DNA of 21,878 nucleotides from JBBQER01 sp052148155 (GTDB taxonomy: Bacteria; Actinomycetota; Acidimicrobiia; IMCC26256; PALSA-610): contig JBKQIY010000187.1 of NCBI GenBank assembly GCA_052148155.1, forward strand, positions 1-21,878, written 5' to 3'. The position numbers and the translations under genes are program-made. A model generated the notes under the pieces. It was given only the letters and a program-made list of their open reading frames with translations. It ran no database searches and was not told the origin of the DNA. Position 1 is the stretch's first letter. Each line of letters begins with the position of its first letter. Positions 16,198 to 21,878 of this stretch are shown one piece after another.

Positions 16198-18939
16198 GTG
16201 CTTGCGGGACGTGATCGGTCTCGCCGCCGGTGGGGCGCGCGATCAGCCACCGTTGGTGCCTTGTGCGGACTGTCACTGCTCGTGGCGCCGTTGGTTTCGA
16301 CGTCCGCCGCCATCGTTTTGTCGCAATCTCATCTCGCCGCGGCCGCAGTTCCGAGCACGCCGTTTGGCAACGGTGCGCCATATCCCGGACCTCTCCCGAT
16401 GTCGATTCCTGCCACGGGCGCCGTCATCGAGGCCGCGAACTTCAACAGCGGTCCGGCCGAGCAGGCATTTCATGGCTGCACGCCGGGAGATCAGGGCACA
16501 GCTTCGTGGTACCGAACCGATCCACACGACATTGACATCTTCTCCGCGGGTCCCGGCACCTTCTACATTCAGTCGTCGTCGCCGCACACTTCTTCGAACC
16601 CGACACACAACTGTCCCGGACCGACTCCGTTCTACAGCGACTACGTGAAGTACTCGTTCACCGTCGCCCAAACCGGCTGGTATTCACTGTCCGCCGCGGG
16701 GCAGCACGGTGCGTTCTGGACTCGGGTCGACGACATCAATGAGGGTCAGACCCCAGTGCTCCGCGCGTGGTCGAATGTCGTGTTGGCTCCCGCGGTGCAT
16801 CTCATCGCAGGGCCGACTCATGTCCTCACGACCGAGCTACTCGGCTTCGATACGGACCTCGCCACCGTGGACGTCGCCCCCACCACGGTCAACTTTCCGG
16901 CACCACGCGTCGTCTCGGCGCCGCTGACCCCGAACGAAGTTGTCGTCGCCGACGCAGTCGCGACAGATCCACAATTCGGGGCTGTTCCGAACAACGCCTC
17001 GATCGATAACCGCGCACCGATTCAAGCAGCACTCAACATGGTCGGGGATGAGGGCGGTGGAACGGTGTTTCTTCCCCCCGGCGTGTACACCGTCAAGGGG
17101 CCGTTGTCCCTGCCTGCGAATGTGACACTGCGCGGAGACTGGAGCTCGACAACCTCGGAGCCCGGTCAGACGATCCTCGCCGCGGCAGTGCGCGCCGGCG
17201 CGTCGGGGACGCCGTTCATAACTTTGGCCGGAACAAATGCCGGGATAAGCCATCTGAGCGTCTGGTATCCGAATCAGAGATTCGCGCATCCATCGCGTTT
17301 TCCGCCCACTATCCAGTCACATTTGGCCTCAGTAAATGTGAACGACGTGACGTTGTTCGATTCGGATCAGGGCGTCGTGTTCCGAGGCGGAAGCGCCTCC
17401 GACATCTCCGGCCTCCGCGCGACCTGCTTCACGACCTGCATCCTGGACGACGGCGATCTCGACTACTCGTTCATCACAAATATCGAGGTCTCGAATCAGA
17501 TTTGGGAATCTGCACCCTCAGGAGTGACGAAGAAGCCGACTTCGGCGACGAATCATGCGGCATTGAACAGTTGGACGGCGCACCATCTCACCGCGGTTCA
17601 CCTCTATCGGAACGACAACCTCACGATCTATGGCGTGACCGTCACGCACGCGTTGCACGGAATCGTTACTTCGGCGAACGATTGCAAGCCTGACTGCGGC
17701 ACGTATGGGTCGTTCTCGAAGATCTCTGCGAGCCTCAATCGCAGCGGAGATCGCGTGTCGGCACGTCCGGCGCCCGGTGTGAACAGCATCATGGACACCG
17801 ACCTCGTGTCCCAGGCCAGGAACATCTCGTATCGCTTCGCGCCGTCTCGGACGCCCGCGCGGACCGGACCGTCCGATTTCTACAATGTCATGGCTCCGCC
17901 TTACTCCGCTCATGCGGATGGACTCACCGACGACACTGCCGCGATCCAGGGCGCGCTCGACGCGGCCGCACTCAACGGCGGAGGAACGGTGTACCTCCCG
18001 TCGGGAACCTATCTCGTGACTACGCACCTGCTCGTGCCGACGGGGGTCGAATTGCGGGGTGCGTACGCCAACCGACACACCTCCGAGACCAGGGACTCGA
18101 CAACGCTGCTCGCGGTGGAGGGCCAAGGCACTCCGACTCCGAACACGGACACAGCATTCATCACCCTGAGCCCTCACGCCGGAGTCCGCGGCCTCAGTAT
18201 CCGGTACCCGAACCAAGGCTTCGGTTCGGCTGCCTACCCCGTTACCTCGTATCCCTACACGATCCGGTCTCTCGGAGCAGGGACGTGGGTGCAAGACACG
18301 AATGTGCTCAACGGCTACCAGATCGTCGATCTAGCGACCTATAGGTCCGACGGTTTCGTGGTCAAGAACCTCTGGGCGACAGCCTTCTTGACCGGGGTGA
18401 ACATCGGCAGCGGGTCGACGGCCGGGTGGTTGGAGCAGTCGGTCATCTCCTACGGTGACCTCTACGAGAGCCGGCACAGCAACTCGCCCCACGCTTACGG
18501 ACTGAATGCGATCACCTCCTATACCTCACGCCACGTCGTCGCGTATTACCTGGGCGACGTCAGCGCCCTGCAGTCACTCGGAGCGATGTCATTCAATGTT
18601 TCCCGGCAGCTCGTGACCTACGCTTCAGTGGGATCTCGCGGTCCTACCAACTCGACGTTTTTCGCGGCGAGTAGTGACTCGGCGGATTCTGCCGCGTTCG
18701 TTCTCGGGGCGGGTACCAAGATGTCGTACGTCGGCCTGCTCGCTCGATCCCCTTACACGCACCAAGACGTTGAGACGGCAACCTCGTTCCGTGGCGTCGC
18801 CTCCATCGACGACGGTGCCCTGAGTGGAAGCGGCGACGGGAGCGGCGACATCGTCAGACGGGGAGGGACGCTCCATGTCTTTCCCGAAAACCTGCGAAGC
18901 ACTGCGGTAAGCGACTTGACAAGGCGTCGCTCGAACTGA
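16198..18939 (+). CDS. Secreted protein: CBM-like domain plus two pectate-lyase-3-type beta-helix domains
   Basis: A 913-residue exported protein, probably acting on or binding polysaccharide outside the cell. Residues 1-50 are a signal region (AGRDRSRRRWGARSATVG, then a hydrophobic core and ASA/AAA sites). Residues about 70-245 resemble a CBM6/35 carbohydrate-binding module (VIEAANFNSGPAEQAFHG, GTASWYRTDPHDIDIF, VKYSFTVAQTGWYSLSAA). Two parallel beta-helix domains of the Pectate_lyase_3 type follow. The first starts near residue 257 (IQAALNMVGDEGGGTVFLPP, GVYTVKGPL, NVTLRG) and the second near 565 (TAAIQGALDAAALNGGGTVY, LPSGTYLV, GVELRG). Internal duplication is evident. Catalytic residues cannot be assigned, so lyase, hydrolase and adhesin roles all remain open. 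GTG 16198 is the first start after an in-frame TGA at 16165; the ribosome binding site (GGTGG) is weak. Confidence 0.88.
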   Translation: MLAGRDRSRRRWGARSATVGALCGLSLLVAPLVSTSAAIVLSQSHLAAAAVPSTPFGNGAPYPGPLPMSIPATGAVIEAANFNSGPAEQAFHGCTPGDQGTASWYRTDPHDIDIFSAGPGTFYIQSSSPHTSSNPTHNCPGPTPFYSDYVKYSFTVAQTGWYSLSAAGQHGAFWTRVDDINEGQTPVLRAWSNVVLAPAVHLIAGPTHVLTTELLGFDTDLATVDVAPTTVNFPAPRVVSAPLTPNEVVVADAVATDPQFGAVPNNASIDNRAPIQAALNMVGDEGGGTVFLPPGVYTVKGPLSLPANVTLRGDWSSTTSEPGQTILAAAVRAGASGTPFITLAGTNAGISHLSVWYPNQRFAHPSRFPPTIQSHLASVNVNDVTLFDSDQGVVFRGGSASDISGLRATCFTTCILDDGDLDYSFITNIEVSNQIWESAPSGVTKKPTSATNHAALNSWTAHHLTAVHLYRNDNLTIYGVTVTHALHGIVTSANDCKPDCGTYGSFSKISASLNRSGDRVSARPAPGVNSIMDTDLVSQARNISYRFAPSRTPARTGPSDFYNVMAPPYSAHADGLTDDTAAIQGALDAAALNGGGTVYLPSGTYLVTTHLLVPTGVELRGAYANRHTSETRDSTTLLAVEGQGTPTPNTDTAFITLSPHAGVRGLSIRYPNQGFGSAAYPVTSYPYTIRSLGAGTWVQDTNVLNGYQIVDLATYRSDGFVVKNLWATAFLTGVNIGSGSTAGWLEQSVISYGDLYESRHSNSPHAYGLNAITSYTSRHVVAYYLGDVSALQSLGAMSFNVSRQLVTYASVGSRGPTNSTFFAASSDSADSAAFVLGAGTKMSYVGLLARSPYTHQDVETATSFRGVASIDDGALSGSGDGSGDIVRRGGTLHVFPENLRSTAVSDLTRRRSN

Positions 18940-18946
18940 GCGACGC
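18924..18946 (+). terminator. Hairpin spanning the stop codon of the beta-helix gene
   Basis: GCGTCGCTC (18924-18932), loop GAACT, GAGCGACGC (18938-18946): a perfect 9-bp stem that contains the TGA stop (18937-18939). It has no T-tract after it, so it may be a Rho-assisted terminator or mRNA 3'-end stabiliser. It sits just before the promoter of the small zinc-ribbon gene. Confidence 0.5.
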
Positions 18947-18965
18947 AGCCGAAACGCGCGGAGAG

Positions 18966-18971
18966 TACAAT
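18966..18971 (+). promoter_or_regulatory. -10 element for leaderless expression of the zinc-ribbon gene
   Basis: TACAAT, one base from the consensus TATAAT, ends seven bases before GTG 18978. In actinobacteria this spacing puts the transcription start on the start codon itself, giving a leaderless mRNA. There is no good -35 at the usual distance; TTGACA at 18916-18921 is about 44 bp away and too far. Confidence 0.55.
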
Positions 18972-18977
18972 AGAGCC

Positions 18978-19145
18978 GTGACCTCACGACCACGCGAGAC
19001 CTACGTCGAATGCGACGAATGCAAACGGACGTTCAAGGCCGGCATGTTCAAGGACGGATCGACTCCGACGACCTGCCCGTCGTGCCGAGTGGGCGTTGAT
19101 CCTGCCGGCCAATCCATATCGATCGACACGGAGATGCGTTTCTAG
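18978..19145 (+). CDS. Small zinc-ribbon protein (55 residues)
   Basis: GTG 18978 to TAG 19143-19145. The product begins TSRPRETYVECDECKRTF and contains two CxxC knuckles: CDEC at residues 12-15 and CPSC at residues 33-36, separated by 17 residues, which is a complete zinc-ribbon pattern. The C-terminus (SISIDTEMRF) is acidic to hydrophobic. It is cytoplasmic, with no signal peptide. Zinc ribbons this small often act in nucleic-acid or protein contacts, but I can assign no function. Expression appears leaderless from the TACAAT box at 18966. The stop codon lies in the first copy of an 18-bp tandem repeat. It is shorter than common gene-calling cut-offs and easily missed. Confidence 0.75.
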   Translation: MTSRPRETYVECDECKRTFKAGMFKDGSTPTTCPSCRVGVDPAGQSISIDTEMRF

Positions 19146-19175
19146 ACCGAGCTCCGTTTCTAGACCGAGCTCCGT
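19140..19175 (+). repeat. 18-bp perfect tandem duplication over a stop codon
   Basis: TTCTAGACCGAGCTCCGT occurs twice head to tail (19140-19157 and 19158-19175). The first copy holds the last codons and TAG of the zinc-ribbon gene, and because 18 is a multiple of three the second copy gives another in-frame TAG. Each copy includes TCTAGA and GAGCTC. Confidence 0.95.
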
Positions 19176-19543
19176 TGCTTCAAACGCTTCGCTGCTTGTC
19201 CATTCACGTCGACCATGGTGGGCGTGGCTGCCGGTGCTGTTCCGCCGTGACGTGCTGCGCAATACCGACGACGCCCACACTCATCGTGACACCGTTCCCG
19301 CACGCACTGCTCGGATGCGCCGACGGTTCCGGCCCGCACGAGCGCGAACGTATCTCTCGTTGGGCGAGTGAATCCGGCCCGGCCTCATCGGTTGCCTCGA
19401 CGACAACGGGTTGCAGGCGCGCGAGTGGCAGACGCAACAACCGATCGCGTCGTGATGATGCGACCATGACCAGAACGTCTTCGTCGATGAGTCTGCTCGG
19501 GTACCTCCGGCACAGCCTGTCCCCACTCACATGACGTGGCCGG

Positions 19544-19839
19544 TTACGTCGCGTTCCGGCAGGTCGGGCGACGGCAAGGTCGGGATACGCAGCATGCCGT
19601 TCGCTTTGTAGACGCGTAGCGCGTCGGTCGTCGCGAGCCCGTCGGCGAGCTAGCCGACGACTTCCCGTCCGCATCGCAGGTCAGATCGTCCCAAGCGGCG
19701 GCAACGTAGTGGTCTGCGGGTTCGGCCGTCATCACCGTGGCGGTTCCTTCGGCACACCACGGTTGGAGCGCAATCGCATTAGCTCTTCGAGCGCGAGCGA
19801 TCGGACGTCTTCATGTAGCTCCCGAACGTCGATCCGCAC
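19544..19839 (-). pseudogene. Remnant of one or two small minus-strand genes
   Basis: A first frame runs from GTG 19839 to TGA 19732 (35 residues, containing RELHEDVRSLALEELMRLRS and ending VPKEPPR). Its stop overlaps a GTGATG that opens a second frame beginning TAEPADHYVAAAWDDLTCDA. That frame continues sensibly only after a frame change and an in-frame TAG, with DALRVYKANGMLRIPTLPS and PDLPERDVTGHV before TGA. The overlapping stop and start look like a former operon, and the shift and stop look like decay. No family is recognised, so it could also be chance; toxin-antitoxin-like sizes are noted but nothing supports that identity. Confidence 0.28.
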
Positions 19840-19903
19840 CCCCGCGGATGGATAACCCAGTCTGTGTTAGTCCGTGGTCGAGGCGACGTCTCGCCGCTCG
19901 ACC

Positions 19904-19933
19904 TTGAAGCTGTCGTTGCGTTCCCGTTACGAT
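19904..19933 (+). promoter_or_regulatory. Sigma-70-type promoter of the first FN3 gene
   Basis: TTGAAG (19904-19909), 18-bp spacer, TACGAT (19928-19933). Transcription would start near 19940, giving a leader of about 23 bases before ATG 19963 with GGGGG as ribosome binding site. Confidence 0.55.
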
Positions 19934-19962
19934 CATCTGGGCGGTCGGCGTCGGGGGCAACC

Positions 19963-21099
19963 ATGAGACGTGTTTTCAGGTTCGCTCGTGGCCGGGCGAT
20001 TCAGGCGGGACTCGCCACCGGCTTGGTCGTGGCGGTCGTGTTGGGTCTCGCGGCTCCGGGATGGACGTGCAACGCCATCGTGCAAGGCTCCATTCAATGC
20101 ACCGGCGGCAACCAAGTCATTACCTGGTCGATCACCAACGACCAGGTGAGCATGGGCATGACGATCGCACATGCCCTTTCGTCCATCGGATCGCAGTACT
20201 ACACGACGACAGGCTGGAGCCACGCCGTTGGCGCAGCCGGGTCCACCTCTGCGACGACGAGCGTTCCCGAGGGTGTGCTCGGCACTATCACGCTCAACGT
20301 GTATGTCACCTGGGCGAACGGCTACGCCGCGGTTGATGGTGGTTCCGTCGCCCTCACCTCGAACTCGTGCAACATAGCGACAACGTCCACGACCACAACG
20401 ACGACGTCTCCGGCTACGACGACGACGTCTCCGGCCACGACGACGACATATCCGACCACGACCACGACATATCCGACCACGACCACGACGTCGACGCCGC
20501 CGATCTGTGACCAGCTAGTGGCCACCCCCGGCAACGGTCGCGCAGTAGTGCGTTGGAAGACGGCACCCGGACGCGGGGTTGCACCGATCACCGACTACGT
20601 CGTCACGCCCTATATCGGCACCTCTGCGCTGTTGTCGCACGTGGTGAGGTCGGCGACTACCAGCGACGTCGTCTCCGGCCTCGTGAACGGCAAGACCTAC
20701 CGATTTCGGGTCACCGCCGAGACCAAGTCCGGGACGGGCCCGCCGTCGGACCCAACCAACGCTGTGACGATCGGCGTACCGACCGCGCCGATGTCTGTGA
20801 CCGCGGCCGCCCAGTCCAGCGGCACTGAAGTTCGCTGGAAGGCGCCGACGACCACGAACGGTTCGCGGATCACGGCATACGTCGTGACGCCCTACCGCAA
20901 CGGCGTCGCGCTCCCCGCCCGCGTGTTCTCGCCGCATGCGACGCACGCAAAGTTCGCCGGACTCGCCGCGGGCCACAGCTTTACGTTCCGAGTCGCGGCC
21001 AGGAACCATCGAGGCCTGGGACCACAGTCCAGCCCATCCAACAACGTCATGCCCGGAGTCGCCGCCTTCGTCCAAGCGATGCTCAGCTGGTTCGTTTAA
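19963..21099 (+). CDS. Secreted protein with Thr/Pro linker and two fibronectin type III domains
   Basis: A 378-residue exported protein. Residues 1-35 are a signal peptide (RRVFRFARGR, hydrophobic ATGLVVAVVLGLAAP). Residues 36-138 form a beta-rich domain flanked by cysteines (TCNAIVQGSIQC at the start, SNSC at the end) that I do not recognise. A Thr-rich linker with 7-residue units (TTSPATT twice, TTYPTTT twice) covers about 140-178. Two FN3 domains follow, about 182-270 and 271-365, with the usual VRWKTAP, ITDYVVTPY, GLVNGKTYRFRV and VRWKAPT, ITAYVVTPYRNG, GLAAGHSFTFRV. No sorting signal is seen, so it may be released or held by the wall. Start ATG 19963 has GGGGG five bases upstream; a longer frame from TTG 19864 is rejected because it would bury the signal peptide and the promoter. 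Confidence 0.85.
   Translation: MRRVFRFARGRAIQAGLATGLVVAVVLGLAAPGWTCNAIVQGSIQCTGGNQVITWSITNDQVSMGMTIAHALSSIGSQYYTTTGWSHAVGAAGSTSATTSVPEGVLGTITLNVYVTWANGYAAVDGGSVALTSNSCNIATTSTTTTTTSPATTTTSPATTTTYPTTTTTYPTTTTTSTPPICDQLVATPGNGRAVVRWKTAPGRGVAPITDYVVTPYIGTSALLSHVVRSATTSDVVSGLVNGKTYRFRVTAETKSGTGPPSDPTNAVTIGVPTAPMSVTAAAQSSGTEVRWKAPTTTNGSRITAYVVTPYRNGVALPARVFSPHATHAKFAGLAAGHSFTFRVAARNHRGLGPQSSPSNNVMPGVAAFVQAMLSWFV
20401..20484 (+). repeat. Four 21-bp tandem units coding the Thr/Pro linker
   Basis: Units at 20401, 20422, 20443 and 20464. Units 1 and 2 differ by one base and units 3 and 4 are identical (ACGACATATCCGACCACGAC plus C), which points to recent pairwise duplication. They encode an extended, probably O-glycosylated spacer. 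Confidence 0.85.
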
Positions 21100-21152
21100 C
21101 CCCGACGACCACTTATCGCCGGGCCGGAGGACTGAAGCCCTAACCCTGAGCT

Positions 21153-21257
21153 CGTCGTGATACGACAACCGGCGGATATCTCCAGTCGGGAGAGCCGCCC
21201 CGAAGGCCCCAAAAGCCGAAACTCCCCTCTGAGACACCACGTAGTCCGTGCCGCCGG
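21153..21257 (+). ncRNA. Candidate structured 5' leader of the second FN3 gene
   Basis: Within the 251-bp gap between the two FN3 genes the plus strand can fold as a closed domain. An outer 7-bp stem CCGGCGG (21169-21175) pairs with CCGCCGG (21251-21257). Inside are the hairpin TCTCC-AGTCG-GGAGA, an alternative GGGAG/CTCCC pairing, a GGC/GCC element, and CACG-TAGTC-CGTG next to the closing stem. A small GTCGT-GAT-ACGAC hairpin precedes it. The core words GGGAGAG, CCGAAGG and GAAACTC recall the glycine riboswitch but the order and lengths do not fit well. I call it only a candidate structured RNA. Confidence 0.35.
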
Positions 21258-21350
21258 AAATCCTTGCGGGCTGGTCACAGGCCTTGCACGTAGCCGCGAA
21301 ACGGGATGTACTGGTCCGTCGGGGACAAACGGGGCTGTCTGGGGGTGGTG

Positions 21351-21878
21351 GTGCACCACGTAGGTCGGAGGCGTAGAGGCGCTCGATCAGGCCGCGCCGT
21401 CGCCTGCGCGCTCGCCACGCTGCTGCTGGTCGGCATCGCAGCAACGCCAGCGTGGGCATCGACGGTTCCCGACCCGCCTACTCAAATCACGGCAACGACC
21501 GGCAACGATCTGATCACCGTGACTTACGCGGCTCCGGCCAACAACGGCGGCGACCCGATCTTGTTCTACACCGCGACGTGCAGCGACGGCGTCGACCCTC
21601 CGGTTTCGGTGATGTCGGGATCTGGACCGACCGCCGCGCCAATCGCCGTAAGTCCCCTCATCAACGGCAACTCGTATACCTGTCAGGTCACGGCCAGTAA
21701 CGACATCGGCGCAAGCTCGCCGTCATCGTCGACGCCGTCGGTCGTGGTCGGCGTGCCGGCGACGCCGGCGCAGCCGTCGGTGTCGCAGGGCGATTTGGAG
21801 CTTGTCGTGTCGTATGTTGAGCCGGTGGATAATGGGAGTGCGATTACGAGTTATAGCGCGGTGTGTACGTCGATGAAT
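21351..21878 (+). CDS. Secreted fibronectin type III repeat protein, N-terminal part (runs off the right edge)
   Basis: An open frame without stop to the window end, 176 codons visible. GTG 21351 has GGGGG (21341-21345) five bases upstream; GTGs at 21345 and 21348 and ATG 21306 are also in frame. The N-terminus is a clear signal peptide: HHVGRRRRGARSGRAVA, hydrophobic CALATLLLVGIAA, cleavage after PAWA. FN3 domains follow directly: PPTQITATTGNDLITVTY, APANNGGDPILFYTATC, LINGNSYTCQVTASNDIGAS, then a second domain opening PATPAQPSVSQGDLELVVSY and PVDNGSAITSYSAVCTS. This consensus is that of long actinobacterial FN3 arrays, so many more repeats are likely outside the window. The last 29 codons switch codon usage sharply. 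It follows the first FN3 gene on the same strand and may have its own structured leader. Confidence 0.85.
   Translation, partial: MHHVGRRRRGARSGRAVACALATLLLVGIAATPAWASTVPDPPTQITATTGNDLITVTYAAPANNGGDPILFYTATCSDGVDPPVSVMSGSGPTAAPIAVSPLINGNSYTCQVTASNDIGASSPSSSTPSVVVGVPATPAQPSVSQGDLELVVSYVEPVDNGSAITSYSAVCTSMN

Larger units (their letters stand above)
19146..19962. other. Gene-poor spacer with decayed coding sequence
   Basis: About 820 bp between the zinc-ribbon gene and the first FN3 gene. The left half (19176-19540) shows only unrecognised frames. The right half carries minus-strand protein-like pieces (19544-19839), described separately, and the promoter of the FN3 gene at 19904-19933. Confidence 0.5.

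Noticed and set aside
19864..19962. Longer start for the first FN3 protein (TTG 19864)
   Set aside because: It would place 33 residues ahead of a clear signal peptide and lies over the probable promoter.
20401..20490. Tandem repeats as a possible CRISPR array
   Set aside because: Units are contiguous 21-bp in-frame codon repeats without spacers, inside a secreted protein gene.
21176..21240. Glycine riboswitch
   Set aside because: GGGAGAG, CCGAAGG and GAAACTC are suggestive, but the distance between them is far too short and the CTCAGG segment that should follow is not matched. Kept only as an unassigned structured RNA candidate.

Overview
The window is about 64% GC by eye, uses GTG and TTG starts freely, and carries families common in Actinomycetota: a Rv1273c-like ABC half-transporter, a group-2 sigma factor, a PPOX-class flavin protein, a DUF4232 lipoprotein and a leaderless-type promoter. 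It reads as chromosomal DNA of an uncultivated actinobacterium, possibly Acidimicrobiia-like. That placement is an inference from gene style; no rRNA or marker gene fixes it. Coding density is low, about 73%, with seven gaps of 350-1350 bp that lack a convincing gene.

Left part (1-9403): the 3' end of an ABC exporter converges on a two-gene minus-strand operon, an N-acyl-D-amino-acid deacylase-like amidohydrolase followed with a GTGA overlap by a polytopic GT-C-like membrane protein. Next come a primary-like sigma factor (minus), a DUF1254/DUF1214 lipoprotein (minus) and a nitrilase-superfamily amidase (plus).

Middle (9404-16197): a large secreted alpha/beta-hydrolase-like protein (minus) has a 13-bp perfect inverted repeat just upstream. 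A 1.35 kb gene-poor gap follows, holding two hairpins and possible gene remnants. After it lie a TauE/SafE permease and a PPOX-class protein (both minus), the latter divergent from a DUF4232 lipoprotein (plus).

Right part (16198-21878): a cell-envelope or extracellular block on the plus strand. It comprises a secreted protein with a CBM-like N-terminus and two pectate-lyase-3-type beta-helix domains, a 55-residue zinc-ribbon protein with a leaderless-type promoter, a gap with decayed coding sequence, and two secreted fibronectin type III proteins, the second running off the right edge.

The most notable signals are a compact potential RNA structure before the last FN3 gene, an abrupt codon-usage switch inside that gene, the small zinc-ribbon gene whose stop codon lies in an 18-bp tandem duplication, the inverted repeat upstream of the secreted hydrolase, and repeated use of G-runs as apparent ribosome binding sites. 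I found no CRISPR array, transposase, tRNA or rRNA, and no clear defence or phage system.
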